A DNA stretch of 64,000 nucleotides from Tigriopus japonicus (GCA_010645155.1 CM021313.1:992249-1056248), one strand, 5' to 3'. Shown: positions 12,649 to 25,700, counted from the stretch's first letter. Notes: a model not told the origin generated them from the letters alone. Numbers and translations are program-made.

Positions 12649-13323
12649 TTAAAACAAATGATCTGTACTTTGTGATGCCATTCCTTTTTTAGAGGAACGG
12701 CTAAAGCCCTGCCAACTAGATACAAAGTTAGAAGTAAACTACCATGGAATGTTATTTCGAAGGTTGGGCCAAATGTTGATTGAGGGAATTGAAATTTGCG
12801 TTATTGTGAACTAATTGGTGAAAAACTGTATGCTTGAAAATTTTCTAGAATTATTTTCAATTTTTTTAAATTCAAAAAAATGAAAACAGTAAAAGTTTTG
12901 ACGGATCAATTTCAGTTTTAGGCGAAAACGCCATTTTTTCGAAAGTGGCCGAAAGTGGCCGAGAGGCTTGCCTTGAAATATGGCAACCCTGATTCAGTCA
13001 TACATTTTGTAAATACTTCATCATCTCACGGGAACTTATTTATTTCGCGATAAGAAGCCCTCAAACTAGGACAATGTCTGTAACGATGTGACCTGACCTT
13101 TGATCGATCGATTAACAGATTCATTGATTGATTGAGTGAGTGGTTCCACTTTATCTCGTAGTCTCGGATTATCTCTCGTCAAACCGAAAGGAGCCTGGAA
13201 AGAGGGCGTGTTTTCTCTCTCTGGCTCTCTCACTTTCTGTCTCCGGATTCGTGGTTTCGTTAACCATCTCTTCCTCCTCGTCGTCATCGTCGTCGTCTCC
13301 TGAAAACTATCATCGCCGTCCTA
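12649..13323. other. Upstream region of the beta-lactamase-fold gene
   Basis: AT-rich, then CT-rich immediately before the ATG at 13324 (a TCC/TCG run at about 13269-13302, probably 5' UTR). A terminal-like GGCAACCCTG occurs near 12983 but has no partner that I can support. Confidence 0.4.
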
Positions 13324-14813
13324 ATGGTCCGCTACGAAATCCACGGGAGCGTGGCTCCGGGTTATGAGACGGTCAAGGACGTGTTTGAACGCCATTTCCA
13401 GCAAGGTCTGGAAGCCAATGCCCAATGTTGCGCCTACGTGGGCTCCGAAAAGGTCGTGGACCTTTGGGGCACGGCCGTAGGCGATACCCAATATAATGGT
13501 GATTCCCTACAGGTGGTTTTTAGTTCCACCAAGTGTTTGACCGCCATCGCAATGGGCGCTTTGATCGATCAGGGACTCATCTCTTACGACGATAAGGTCA
13601 GCTCGATTTGGCCCGAATTTGGCCAAAAGGGCAAGGACAAGGTGCTGATATCGGAAGTGATGCGACACGAAGCCGGGCTGGCCAACACCAAAGGCCAATT
13701 CCCGATGAATGGCCTCTTGACCGAGAACATTCAAAAGAACGTGATTGGCCATTGGTTGGAGCAACAGGAGTTACGGTTTCCTAGAAAAGAAGCCAACACC
13801 AATCGACAGTATCATTTTATCTCGCGTGGATTCATTCTTAATGAAATCTTTCGACGAGCAGAGAAGCAGCATCGCACTATTGGTCAATATCTACGATCAG
13901 AAATTGCTGAGCCATTAAAAGCCGACGTTTACATTGGTATTCGACCGGAGGAAGAAAATCGTCTGGCCAATTTGACGGGTTGGTCACGGCCTTACGTGCT
14001 TTGGCGAATGCTTTTACCGGAATTCTTAGCTCCGGATATTCAAGTCAGTGCTGAGTCGTTCAAAAAGGCCTTCACTCGTTTCCTCAAGTTACCATACCTG
14101 CCCCCGCCTCCATGGGATAACGGTCAAACCACCTTCAACATCTTGGACTTTTCCTCGTGGAATCATGGCCACGTCCTTCGTGGTGAAAGTCCGAGCTCAT
14201 CGGGCGTTTGCTCTGCTCGCGGTTTGGCCAAAGTTGGAGCTGTCATGGCTAATGGCGGCGAACTCGATGGCTTCAAAATCATGTCCAAGCAAGCTTGGGA
14301 TGCCATGCATAGTGGACTTAGTTTAAAACATGACAATGCTCTCAAGGACCCGGGATGGTCGCCCACCGAAATGTCACAAGGTGGAGTGGCATATTATAGG
14401 TAAGTTCTAAATGAAAGATTCACTATTCAAATATAGTCAGTTCCGCGAGATGTTTGCTTTTAGTGAAATAATTAAGAAGTGTAAACATTTAAACCCAACA
14501 CGTCAGTACCAGATTGCACGATATCTGTTTTCCGTTTGTCATTAGGGAACTCGAAGATGAACCTGAATCGCTACGAAAGATTCGCCGATTACGGAGCGGC
14601 TATTTTGGTTGGACCGGTTTGGGTGGCTCCGTTTTTCAATGGCATCCTAATTTGAAAATTGGTTTTGGCTACACGTCTACATTATTGGCATGGTACGATA
14701 ACCTCAACATGCGAGGAGGTCGTCTCCAATATGAGGTTCGCAAATGCGCCGAAGCCGCAGCCGAAGCCAAGAGGAAAGAAGCCCAAATTCAGAGGGATTC
14801 AAGGCAAGGATAA
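13324..14813 (+). CDS. Serine beta-lactamase-fold (LACTB/class C-like) protein
   Basis: Two exons, 13324-14399 and 14546-14813, are joined in phase (AG|G) and give about 447 aa. The first exon has the class C beta-lactamase/penicillin-binding-protein fold signature S67-S-T-K70 (SxxK nucleophile motif, in VVFSSTKCLTAIAMG). A Tyr-His replaces the usual Tyr-x-Asn (RQYHFISRGF), as in LACTB and EstB-type esterases. A GLGGSVF segment in exon 2 lies where the KTG-like strand is expected. Animal members act as peptidases or esterases rather than antibiotic-resistance enzymes; the substrate here is unknown. There is no signal peptide. The 3' end faces the sulfotransferase gene, with 96 bp between stop codons. 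Confidence 0.88.
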
Positions 14814-14909
14814 CGTCGATGGTCATTCAGTGAAATCTTCGGGCAACGAGTTAATGTTGATCAAGTTTATCATTTAAATATATAACATAAATCATAGGGA
14901 AACCTTGAA

Positions 14910-16679
14910 TCACATATTGTTCGGCACCCTTCGCCATTTATACTTCTCAATCGGCAATTCAGGCTGACCACGGGCCCTCAGAAGATCCTGCACTTGCTGA
15001 ATGGCATTTTCGATCAAAGTGTGAAGTTCCGGTGTGAAAGGGTTGTCATAGTTTGAAGCCTTTCTATGGAAGGCATCTTTGGCATGTTTTTCGACGCAAT
15101 TCGCCCGACCTTCATTCCAAGAAAGTCCAAGGTATTCATGGACACGCTTAAACTCGGACCGCCAATCATTCTTCGCATTTTCATAATGAATGACCAAGAT
15201 CTCCGTGCCCAGGGACAAGAAATCAAGATTGATTTCTGCCCACAGACCGATCTCCAACTTGGCGAAATCCAAAAATAGGGGAGTGTTTAAAGAGGCACTT
15301 AGATCTTTCGTGGCCTGCTTGTAAGAGGCATCATAAGATCCACTTCTCTCGTGGTTCCAAAGTGAAATGATGGCCTCATAAGGATTTCGAATTAGAAGAA
15401 CAGCTCTTCCGTCCAATCGGGAAATGTGCTTCAGCCTCCACGAGAGCTCTTCTGACCATCGAGACCACATTTTCTCTTTCATTCCCGCTCCCTTAATGAA
15501 GAACGTTTCTCTCCACCTTCCCTCATACTGAAGATGGGTCTTTTCAAAGACTGCCGAATTTGGAACGTAGCTTTTTTCTGGGTTTTGGTAATTGATACAA
15601 CCATATGAGGCTAAACCGGTGGTCTTACCGAGAGACCCCAGGATCCATTTTGATCCCGATCCGGGATAGCAAGCAAAATAATGTGTTCGAATAGCTCCTG
15701 GTACTCCATAGGATGCTAATTTCCACGGTGCACATTGTGGATCTTTGGCAAACGCTGAAAAAACCAGCGGTCGGTGAGGTTGACTCTCTTCAAACAAGGT
15801 CCGATTTCGAAAAGCACCTTTCGATTCGTGAGATTCTTGGGCGACCATGCTCAATCGACATGATTGAGCTAAAAACTTGTCTGTTTTGGATTTAATATGT
15901 GGTGTTTGGTAGAACTTCACAGGAAAGATTTCCATCGACTCAGGTTTTCCAAAACTGAATATCAGCTCAAGATCCTGTTCAGACACTCGCAAATTGGTGA
16001 TAGGTACTCTCTGGGCAGGTCCATCGATTCTGATTTTATTCGAAAAAGAGCCTTCAAGAGCAAAGAAATCCTTTTCCCCATAATGCAAGAGTTTCAATTG
16101 ATTGCCGGACATTTGGCCTTTGTCATCGACGGGTCCATACACAATCGAGCGATACACGGGATCGATCTCCCACCAGATTCCGACTCGTCTTCCAGAGGCG
16201 TATTGACCAAATGATTTGAGGCGATGCATGCCATCAAATTCTGCAGATGTGCCATGCAATTCATCATTGCGAAAGACAGCTCGCAAAACATCGCCATTTT
16301 CAAATACCAGCAAATTCAACCCGTTCAAACAGCCATGATCAAACTGTCCAATAATTAGACTAAGAGAGCGTTCACATTCTCCGCGAAAGCAGTTTTCAGA
16401 CACACCACTGTTTTTTAATGTCAGCGTTCCATTTCCATGTGGCTTTTCCTCAGGATCGAGGGCTCCACTGAATTCAAAATCGCCGGTAGCGTACTCGTCA
16501 ATGTCGAAAAACCGCTTGGGACGTCGTTTTGAATAAGTTTCGATGTTTTTTATAGGTAGACTTTGATTGTTTAACAGAACGTGTCCCAAGATCGTCAGAA
16601 GTTGCAAAACGGTGGCGGAATTATCGCTCGGCGAGTCTAATGGAAATTCATAAAATTCTTGCAATTCTGACCCAACCAT
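14910..16679 (-). CDS. WSCD-type sulfotransferase with N-terminal MORN-like repeats
   Basis: A single long open frame of 589 aa from the ATG at 16679. Residues about 65-175 contain MORN-like units (HGNGTLTL, GQFDHGCLNG, NDELHGTSAEF, GRRVGIWWE). Residues about 330-580 form a PAPS-dependent sulfotransferase domain, with the 5'-phosphosulfate loop YPGSGSKW at 338-345 and the 3'-phosphate motif RNPYEAIISLW starting at R431. This is closest in style to the WSCD1/2 family, but no WSC domain is seen. The start is tentative: an open segment with its own splice acceptor lies just upstream (about 16637-16838) in another frame, and a hydrophobic ATG-led segment lies at 16911-17216. Either may contribute a membrane-anchor exon. 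The acceptor substrate is unknown. Confidence 0.8.
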   Translation of the reverse strand: MVGSELQEFYEFPLDSPSDNSATVLQLLTILGHVLLNNQSLPIKNIETYSKRRPKRFFDIDEYATGDFEFSGALDPEEKPHGNGTLTLKNSGVSENCFRGECERSLSLIIGQFDHGCLNGLNLLVFENGDVLRAVFRNDELHGTSAEFDGMHRLKSFGQYASGRRVGIWWEIDPVYRSIVYGPVDDKGQMSGNQLKLLHYGEKDFFALEGSFSNKIRIDGPAQRVPITNLRVSEQDLELIFSFGKPESMEIFPVKFYQTPHIKSKTDKFLAQSCRLSMVAQESHESKGAFRNRTLFEESQPHRPLVFSAFAKDPQCAPWKLASYGVPGAIRTHYFACYPGSGSKWILGSLGKTTGLASYGCINYQNPEKSYVPNSAVFEKTHLQYEGRWRETFFIKGAGMKEKMWSRWSEELSWRLKHISRLDGRAVLLIRNPYEAIISLWNHERSGSYDASYKQATKDLSASLNTPLFLDFAKLEIGLWAEINLDFLSLGTEILVIHYENAKNDWRSEFKRVHEYLGLSWNEGRANCVEKHAKDAFHRKASNYDNPFTPELHTLIENAIQQVQDLLRARGQPELPIEKYKWRRVPNNM

Positions 16680-17216
16680 GATGTCAGGTTACGGTTATCA
16701 TAATGATTGCAGGGCAATATTGCCAGATAGGTTGCGCGATTATTTTCTTCTAAACGGGATTTGAGACCGTCTTCAGTTCGAAATCCCGTGATGCTTGGGA
16801 TAAGTTCGTCCTGGCTATTCAAAGATTTGAATCCGTCGCAATTCTAAAGATAACGAGAGCATGAAAAAAAACATGCAGGAATCTTGTATGAAGTGGATTT
16901 CATTCCAACTTTAAAAATCACAAAATATGATCAGAAGTACGCGGATCAGAGTCGCAGAGCAAGAAGGCACTTCATAACACATCAAATTCAGATTGCGATG
17001 GGTAATGAAACCAAAAATATAGGAAGAAGTTGCAAATCCGATGGTATCAAAAATTGATGATTGACTGACATTTTTTGTGATTCCGACAAAGATATTTTCA
17101 AGTTTGACACTCCATACACAAACAATAGAAATCAAACCTTGAAGAAGTTTTCTTAACAGTCCATACCAATCGAGCATGTTTTTTAGGTATTTGACATAAG
17201 GTGCGCTTCTTCTCAC
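16680..17216 (-). other. Possible 5' exons of the sulfotransferase gene
   Basis: On the minus strand an ATG-led segment (about 17178 downward) encodes a short basic N-terminus and a hydrophobic stretch (LLQGLISIVCVW), as in a type II membrane anchor. A second segment begins after a CTTTAG acceptor near 16839. Neither joins the 16679 frame through a splice pair I can confirm: the obvious donor/acceptor pair would leave an intron of only about 35 bp. Confidence 0.3.
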
Positions 17217-17479
17217 TATGCTTAAATATATAGATCATCTTTTAAGAGCACTTCAAAGATTCATGTCAAATATAACACTCTTGAGCGAATCAAAATGCAC
17301 CCGTTCAAACGATGATTGTAGCTGGAGGCTAGGAAGACAGACGATTAAAAGGTCAGATCATGTTGAACACATTCAAGTAGGAAAAGAGATTGACAGTTCC
17401 TTTCTTCTTCTTCTTCTACTTCATCCTTAACTTAGTTATCAAACACAGACACACATTTTAGATAGATACCCGAAACAGT

Positions 17480-19726
17480 TCAATCCCACATCTCTTCCTC
17501 TTCGGGCTCAGCGGCAGCTTCCATTGGAGAAGTTAGTCCCACGTCCAAACCGTTGTTGGAATGACCCCCGCGTTTTTGGCGAATGTCTCTGCCACCAAAT
17601 CCGCTACTGTTGAAGCCACTACCCCTACTGAGAGCACGGGCAGAGGCCTCTTTCAGGAATAAGGGCACTTCTTGCTTGGCATCCAACAAGACCTTTTCCA
17701 AGTCCTGTGCCAAATCGTTATCTTCTTTGGGGTCAAAGAAGGAGGTAGCTTGACCGGCGTTGCCCATGCGACCCGTGCGACCGATTCGATGGACGTATTC
17801 GTCTATGCTTTTCGGGAGGTCATAATTAACCACATGTGCCACATTGCGAATGTCTAGCCCACGTGCAGCGACGGCTGTGGCCACTAAAACGGGTTTTGAG
17901 CTCGTCCTGAAATCCTTGAGAGCAGATTCACGCTCACTTTGAAGTCGATCGCCATGAATAGATGTGGTTGGGAACTGAAATTAACACGGGATGACATCCA
18001 TTAACTTCTAACTCGTTGCTCATGAAAACCAGATTTGGGAATAATGATCGAGACTTACCTCACTTTGACACAAGAACGAGGCCAAAAAGTCAGCATTCTT
18101 CTTCTTTTCCACAAATATCAGTGTCTTGCTTTTATGAACATCAGTGTCTTTGAGAATTTCAAAAAGTTTGTTTCGCTTATCGAATTGGTCCACCTAAAGG
18201 AATAAGTAGACCCACATGATGAAGAGAGGGGTGAAATGAGATGAAATGATTTTTGAGACAGCACTCACCAGGAAAACGGATTGACGTACATCCTCGCAAG
18301 CACCGCCCACAATGCCAACTGAGAGGAACAAATAATTATCGAGATAGTCTCGGGCAATCTTTTGGACTTCACTCGGGAAAGTGGCGCTAAACAGTAAAGT
18401 TTGTCGCTGTTCTTTGGTCGGCATGGATGGTTCGCGAACCATCGAATCCACGTCGGGCATGAATCCCATGTCCAGCATGCGATCCGCCTCGTCCAGGACG
18501 AAAAACTTGAGCTGACTGAACGATATTTTACCCATTTGAACAAACTGCAACAAACGACCGGGAGTGGCCACGAGGATATTGCACCCCCGCTCCAAAATGG
18601 ACAATTGTTGGGATACGGATGTGCCTCCGTAAATGCAGACGCTCTTAATGTTGGTACCCATGGCAAATTTGCGGCTTTCGTCTTTGATTTGTAGGGCCAA
18701 TTCGCGAGTAGGTGCCATGATGACGACTTCAGGGGTTTGGGTCTCGGCGCCAGCATGACTCTCCACCCCATCTTCCAGTAATCGGTGGAGCATGGGCAAG
18801 AGAAAAGCGCCCGTTTTGCCCGATCCAGTTTGAGCGCAAGCCATGAGATCGCGTTTCTCGCGGATAATGGGAATGGCGTGCTTTTGTACGGGGGTGGGCT
18901 TTTTATAGCCGCATTTCTTTATGTTGTCCAAAAGGATCGATCGAAGGCCAGTCTCGGCGAAGCTTTCGACGGCCTGGGGCGGGTTTTCGCCACTCACTTT
19001 GCACTCGATGGCATCGTACTTTTCGAAGTGAATGCCGGAAGGAATCACGTGCGTAAGCAACTCGTCCGTACTTTCTTCTTCGGGTTCGTACTTTTCGCGG
19101 GGCGTGTCATTCGCCCGGTCGCCATCTCGTCCAAAGCCTCCTCCACCTCCGCCACGCCCGCGTCGAGCGCCCCGATCCCCGTATCCTCCACCCGTTCCAT
19201 CGCGTCCCTCACGATCAAAATCGCCCCGATATCCCCCGCCTCGCCCGCCATAACTGCCCCCTCGTCCGCGTTCTCGATAATCGTCACCTCGCCCTCCTCC
19301 ATAGCGATGGGCGCCATTCTCATGACTGTATCCCCGCCCACCGCGATGACCTCCCCCGCGTCCTTCCCGACGTCCACGAGGGGCGCCATCATGACCGTGC
19401 GACCAGGACTTCATGCCCCCGCCCTGCCCCCAAATATCGGCATCGACTTGCTCATCGTGATGACCGGTTTCGCGGCGGCCACCCTCTCGGCCGCCTCCTC
19501 CTCCTCCCGGAAATCGGCCCGATCCGCCGTAAGATCGCTCTTGACCACCACGGGCTCCACCTCGAGACCCTCTTCCGCGACCGACGGGGGCCGAACTCGC
19601 CGGGCCTCCGGGATCACTCCCCTCGGAGGTCGGGGCAAAACTTCGGAGTCCCCCATTGGTGGCCCCGTTCGTCGACGAGCTCGAATTGGGTCCCGGCGGA
19701 TTAGTTTCATCTTCCCAATCACTCAT
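17480..19726 (-). CDS. vasa: Vasa (DDX4-type DEAD-box RNA helicase)
   Basis: Exons 18269-19726, 18059-18193 and 17480-17974 have matching phases and give 695 aa. An RGG/GGR-rich N-terminus spans about residues 48-205. The Q-motif region is near 255-290, Walker A AQTGSGKT at 298-305, DEAD at 412-415 and SAT at 447-449. The [10 protein letters not shown] motif is in exon 3. Vasa-specific features separate it from DDX3/Belle: [14 protein letters not shown] before the second RecA domain and an acidic C-terminus ending EEEEMWD. Vasa is an ATP-dependent RNA helicase of germ granules, needed for germline development and piRNA biology. No CCHC zinc knuckles are seen, unlike several crustacean Vasa proteins. 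Confidence 0.94.
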
Positions 19727-22700
19727 TATGAGTCCGGCGGGTTTTGAATCGTGTCGATGATTAGGATGTCGAATCGGATTGTGCGTGTGCCGTAGTACTT
19801 GAGTAGAAGGCTAGCCGTCGAGCAAGAAGAGAAACCCGTTTATGCTGATTTCCACCTCTTGGTTAAAATCAAAGGAACACCGGGGAGCTTCAATCTTCGA
19901 GAGGGAGGATGCTCAAGCACGTCGAGTTCGGATGGATCGCGACATACAAGCCAGCTCAGGCACGACCAGTCGACCACCAGCCATGAGTTGCGCGGCACAG
20001 CTGACTTCCAAGTCAGGTCTTTATGCCGTGGACGTGACGTGCTTGCGAGGACTGCGACGAGTCAATCGGCGGGAAAAGGAGCGATTTCCCGTCACTCACT
20101 CACTCATTCACAGGTCCAACGAGGGCGAGTGAATCACAACAACAAAGGCGACGGAGAAGAACAGCGTGACGACATAAGAGACGGGTTTGGTGGGAATGTG
20201 GGATGGGGAACGAGATGTTGACCGAGGGATTGGCATAGGGGTGTGGAATTTGTTCACCCTTCGGAGATCGATGAGAAATTGGAAGACAATATTGGAATTT
20301 CTCACCCATTTGGACGTGTTTGGGATGGCATGTCACAGACCGATGATAGATTGGACGCTACGAGATAGGGTCACATTGTCCATCTGATTAGGACGAAAAA
20401 TGTGAGTGGGAAAGAGTTCCCAGGAAGACACGTGGCCATCTAAAGGGGGCATGTTTTATTTTACCTACCAGTTTTAAACATCAACCCACGTTTTTATAAT
20501 TTTAAGTGCGTTTTATAAGGTGCATTCATCACGTTAGTTGTTTCCTTGAGTTTCTCCGTCCACCCTTGACACGACGAACCCTCTGAACCCTGGTGTGATG
20601 GCGATTTGACGTACCCGTGCTCGACCGCAACGACTCTGTTCTCTGATACTGGCCAGTGAAGCTCGCGTCACTTGGCCTAGCTCTCTGTCTTTGGCCATAT
20701 CCGGACACATCTGGGCTGTCGAGCCCTAATCAGCCAGCCAAGATCGTTCTTGGATGGCCTACTGAGCACCCACCCAACCCATCAGGAGGATCAAGAGCCA
20801 CCTAACCCAACCTTAGTGCTGGTAAACTGACTGACTGACTGACGGACCGACGGATCGAGTTTCGGTGTTATCATTGTAGGAGGAGTCGCGCCTGCCTCTT
20901 CTCAACCCCAGTGTATGGTAGATACACCATACATTGGCACTCACTCACCCAGTCAGTCACTCAGTCAGTCAATCGCCACTGCGATGTATTATGGATGTGT
21001 AAAAACGTAACTGAATTACATTTTGTCAGTCGTCCTTTGGAGCTGACCAAGCTGACATTTTCGTGTTCAGGTTAATGGGTTCTAGGTCTGCCATAGTTCT
21101 CCACTCAATTGAGCAATTCCATCATCCATCACCAGCACATGAGTGAGCGAGTGGGAAACTAACAGGACTACAGTGGTCGGATTTTACAGTTGGACCATAA
21201 GATATCCTCGAGTTTTAGGTAAGTGCCATCACGAATTACTAGCAATCCAAATCTCGCCCCAAATTGCTTTTGTTTACCCTTTTCCCCGTGAAGACGCTAA
21301 GAGATTGTGTAGACGAATAAAATTTCTCGTGGGGCGGCATATTGGTTCCGGTCTGAAGATTCTGTTGCATCATGAATCACTGAAAAATCCCTTTATGAAA
21401 GTAAGCCTCAATTTCAAATGAAGGACATTCGCATTACTCTTCATTAGTAGAATGTCACCTCGTTGGATTATTATGAGTCACCCCGAACGGAAAAGTGTCT
21501 CTTAAACGAACCTTCGACCGGAGACTTTTTTAAAGCTATTCTCGTTATTCTGTTGTCGCGTTGACAAATGCCAGCAGGAACAACAATAACAACACAAACA
21601 ACATCCCATCGCGTGTTTGAATGAGTTTCTTTTCATTTTGTTGCGTACATAATCTTTTTTAGTGAGGCATAACCGACGAAGACGACAGGAAAGAGCGATA
21701 AGACAAACGGCACATCCACCTTTGAATAGACCAGTCGATTTAAAATGTCAATCATTGTAATCCTTTATCGAATATAAATTAATCCGCACGGTCATTCGGT
21801 CAAACGGAATTTGACAGTTGTGAGAGATCCCTTGGGGCTCGTTTGATTCGACATCGGTTCGAGTGGATTTTCCCGCTCGTTGACAAATCCCTAAAATAGG
21901 GACATTGATTAATACTCTCTCCGTTTTGGTAACAACTCGTGACATACATTTAAGATAGACAGGGTGTTGATCGGGAGCAATCCTTCATTACTTTAACAAG
22001 AATCATCGTCTATTCACCTGTCTCAAACCAACTCTTGATTCAAATCTATCCCTGATATTTTTACGTTCAGATCGTATTTAAATAGAAAACCATCGAAACT
22101 CTGACAGTTTTCCATTCAATTAAAGAGTTGGCATTGAAAAATTGAAGAACGTTACATTTTAATTTCAAATAGATACACCTAACACACTAATATCACACCC
22201 CGTAACAATACAGCCGGGGCCTCCCCACGATTCTTTTAAGTGAGTTGCTGCACAGATGTTTTCTATTTCTATCCATGTCTCACAAATCCCCCGAGCACAA
22301 AGACCAGTCACAATTCACTTTGATCATCATGCACTCTAGGAAGTAAGAGCCTTTGTACCCCTGTAGTGACTTGCGCGTGAATTGATGTAGGTGTGTCTAG
22401 TAGAAAATGGGTATTAACTATGTTGCCGGGATTATCCCTCCGGTCCTCCTCTAACTCACCACCGTGTTTCTTTACTTTTTAGTGTCAAATATCACGTCAG
22501 TGCGACAAAAGCAGCCAGCTCTCTTGCTCGGGCTCTTCGTGTCTCTCAGTTGGAAATACTCCCAAAGAAATCCAGCCGAACTCATCTCAGCGGTGAAATT
22601 GAAGTTGAAGTTGAGTTGAGTAAACATTCAAACGAAATGACTCATGAGAAGATATTCTCCTTCTTCTCTTCTTCATCATCATCATCATCATCATAAACGA

Positions 22701-22749
22701 GTAGCAAAGCCGGTTCGTGTGTGGTGTGGTGTTCATCGGACTCGCCAAG
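19727..22749. other. Divergent intergenic region between vasa and the ARAP-like gene
   Basis: About 3 kb between two divergently transcribed start codons, so it should hold both promoters and 5' UTRs. Visible items are a (CTGA)4 run at 20827-20842, a perfect 8-bp stem with a 6-base loop at 20912-20933, TCAG/TCAC-rich tracts at about 20938-20975, and a (TCA)n run at about 22673-22693 just before the ARAP-like ATG. No additional gene is supported. Confidence 0.5.
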
Positions 22750-25700
22750 ATGGAACAAGGAGACTGTGACGCCACCATCATCTACGAAAACGGCCAATTT
22801 CTGGCCTCCAATCCCAATCCTTTTAGTTCATTCGATGATGAGTTCGGAAGTCCACCTGCATTACCCGTGCGACGCCACGGATCCGTGAGTTCGAGCACCA
22901 CCGATCGAAGTCACAATAGTTGGGATGGGACTCGAGAAAGGACCGCATCCAGAGCCTCTAAAGCTTCGTCTTATGACGAAATGGGCATCAACCATGGGAG
23001 ACCCTATGTCATTCCGAAAGAGGTGGAGGATTCCATCAAGACGGGAGATGAGGCTGTCAAGCAAAATGAGGAGGAGGAGAGCGATTCCTTGACCTCTGTA
23101 GCATTCGAGTCTCCCTTGAAAGAACTCCAGTCATGCTCGCCACCCCCGAGAATCCGACCCATTCCGGCTCCAAGGCTTTCGAAGTTGACGAAGCCGAACT
23201 ACGAGAACCATGACATTCCCACCACCATCCTTCAATCGTTGAACAACAACAGCACACCAAAGACGGTTGACGATCCCAAACCAAAGATTGAAATCGAACC
23301 GGAAGAGTATTCGGATCCGATCGATGCGGACGACAATGAAAACTTCTACTCGGAGATCGACTCGAACTTCAACAACGATCCTGACTCTGAGGTCGCCGAG
23401 GAGATGATCCCGTCGATTTTGGATGAAGACATCACCGAGACCGAGAGTATCTACATGGACATCGACGAGATCCGAGCCCAGCGCAATCCCGAGTCTTGGA
23501 GTAGATTAAACACTATCGCCATACGAGACAATTTCAACAAGTTGTGGGAGGAGGCGGCCAAAGAGCTCGATCGAGAGGAGAAGTTTGTCCAAGAAATCGA
23601 GAAGATGCAGATCAAGGATACTCAATCTGAGCCCAAAGGAGCCGTTCATGTCACGCGATCGCCCTTGGCAAATCAACATGCTTATGATAGTGTGGCCTTG
23701 CCCGGCACCAAATTCCGAATCCAAAATGGGGTTCAAGTGCCCATAGCCAATTTTACGCTTTTGAAAAAGTTCGACCCGTGCTTTGAACGCTCCGAATCCA
23801 TTGAGGAAGAGGATGATTCCGACGAAAATGACGACGGCGAAGAGGAGAACGACGAAGACGAGGAGGACGTGTCCTCAATCAGTTCCGGGAGCTTCTCCAT
23901 TGTTTCCGATTCTCGACTCAGGGCCCCGCCTGTTCCACCTCCTCGTAAATCCTCATTCCTACCTTCTTCGTCAACGTCCATGGACGAACCCGATTCTCGC
24001 CGAACTTCCAGTGGCTCTTCCGTGATCGATATCCCTCCTCCAAACCAGCCTCCGCCCGCCAATCCATACGAAAATGTGTGGATTCCGCCCAGCCGAAGAC
24101 AAGCATTCCACGCCGATTCTCAATTGTCAGATGAAAAATGTCAGGATTCGATCACCTCGAATTCAAGCACCTCTTTGTCATATAAATCCGGAGCCGATCA
24201 GGATCCGCAGACGTGCGTTTATGCCAAGCCAATCAAAAACAAGCACGTGATGGCCGTCAAGGACATGGAAGAAGATTCTCAGTCCATGGGAAAAGGAGCC
24301 TCTCATGGAGGATCGGTTCAGAATCTCCGCGAAGCGGGCAGGTCCTCCTCGACCAGCAATCTATCGTTTCTAACGAAAAGGTTCTCTTTCTCCAAGATGA
24401 CTCGAAAATTCTCGGATCAAGTCATGAAACCTAATCTGTCAGGATCAAAGGAGAACTCGGTATGTGCCTTGCAACAATGCTCTCCCAAAGAGTCCAAAGT
24501 CATGATTAGAGCAGATTCGTTAACTAAAGGCTCTCGAAGTCGTCGAGGTTCAGTTTTGTCTGAGAGCTCATGGTCTGGGACCACGTGCCATAGTGGTCCT
24601 CTTTATGTATATTCCAAGTCGAAGAAGACGCAAGCTCACGAGAAATGGTGCGTTTTAGGCCACACGACTCTTTCCTACTTCCATCATCAAGATTCTTTGG
24701 TCGAGCCCAAAGAGGCCATTCATCTTCAGCAGATCTTGTCCTTGAACAAGCGGACAGTGGAGGACGAGAACGGAATTCTCTTTTGCTTCGATGTGGCGTT
24801 TACGCATCATTGGGAAAAGTTCCAAAAACAAGGGAGCAAGTTGATTGTGCGCACCTTTGGTTCCACTTCCACCGCCGTTCGCGATACCTGGGTGGACAAG
24901 ATCGCTCAAAGTCTCAGTGTTAAATTGGAGACCTTTTCCATGCACGATTGCTCTAAATTGGGTTGGGTGTTCCTCAAGGTGATGTTTGCCGGTGAATGGC
25001 ATCCGTCATGGATCTCGTTACGCGGACCGTTCTTCTACTATAGTCTCAAAGACGAGGACGCCATGGAGCGCATCGATTTGAAGAAGACCAAAAACGTGAC
25101 TTTGGTGAAGGAGACGAAGAACTTAAATGCCCCCGAATCTGGGGTGCCCGTGATTGTGGTAGATTTCATCGATCGATCCCTGTACCTTCAAGCTCGTCAT
25201 GAAAAAGAGATCCAACACTGGAAGTTTGCTCTCGAGAGCTTGGCCTTTAACAATGGACAGCACTTGTCCGAGCAACAAGTGACCAAAGACGAGATTCCCG
25301 TGATTGTGGATCAATGCATTAATTTTGTGTTCCGTCATGGACTGTTAACCGAGGGCATTTACCGACATTCAGGAGTTAAGACCAAGATCGATCGGCTCCT
25401 GGACCAATTTCAAAAGAACGCGTGGGCTGTGGGACTTGCCCGAGATGAATTTTCCGAGCACGACGTGGCCAATGCATTGAAACGCTTCATGCGAACTTTA
25501 GATGAGCCCTTGCTAACTGAGGCCTTGCGACCCATGTGGATGGCGGCCTCAAAAATCGAACGGGAAGGCGAAAAACTAGAAAAGTAAGTGGTTAGTTGGG
25601 CTTCTGGTTGTTCCAATGTCTTTACCCTGGCACTCAATTTTTTCCAGATACGAGGAACTTCTCTTGGGTTTACCCGATGTCAATTTTCGCACATTAAGGC

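Noticed and set aside
12983..12992. GGCAACCCTG as the missing terminus of the element starting at 11036
   Set aside because: Flanking octamers (CTTGCAAT versus ATTCAGTC) do not match and the intervening sequence is not family-like.
18785..19747. 320-codon plus-strand open frame
   Set aside because: It is the antisense shadow of the GC-rich RGG-repeat part of vasa; low-complexity Ser/Arg composition and no domain.
19799..20221. Open frame between vasa and the ARAP-like gene
   Set aside because: No recognisable domain; more likely vasa 5' flank.
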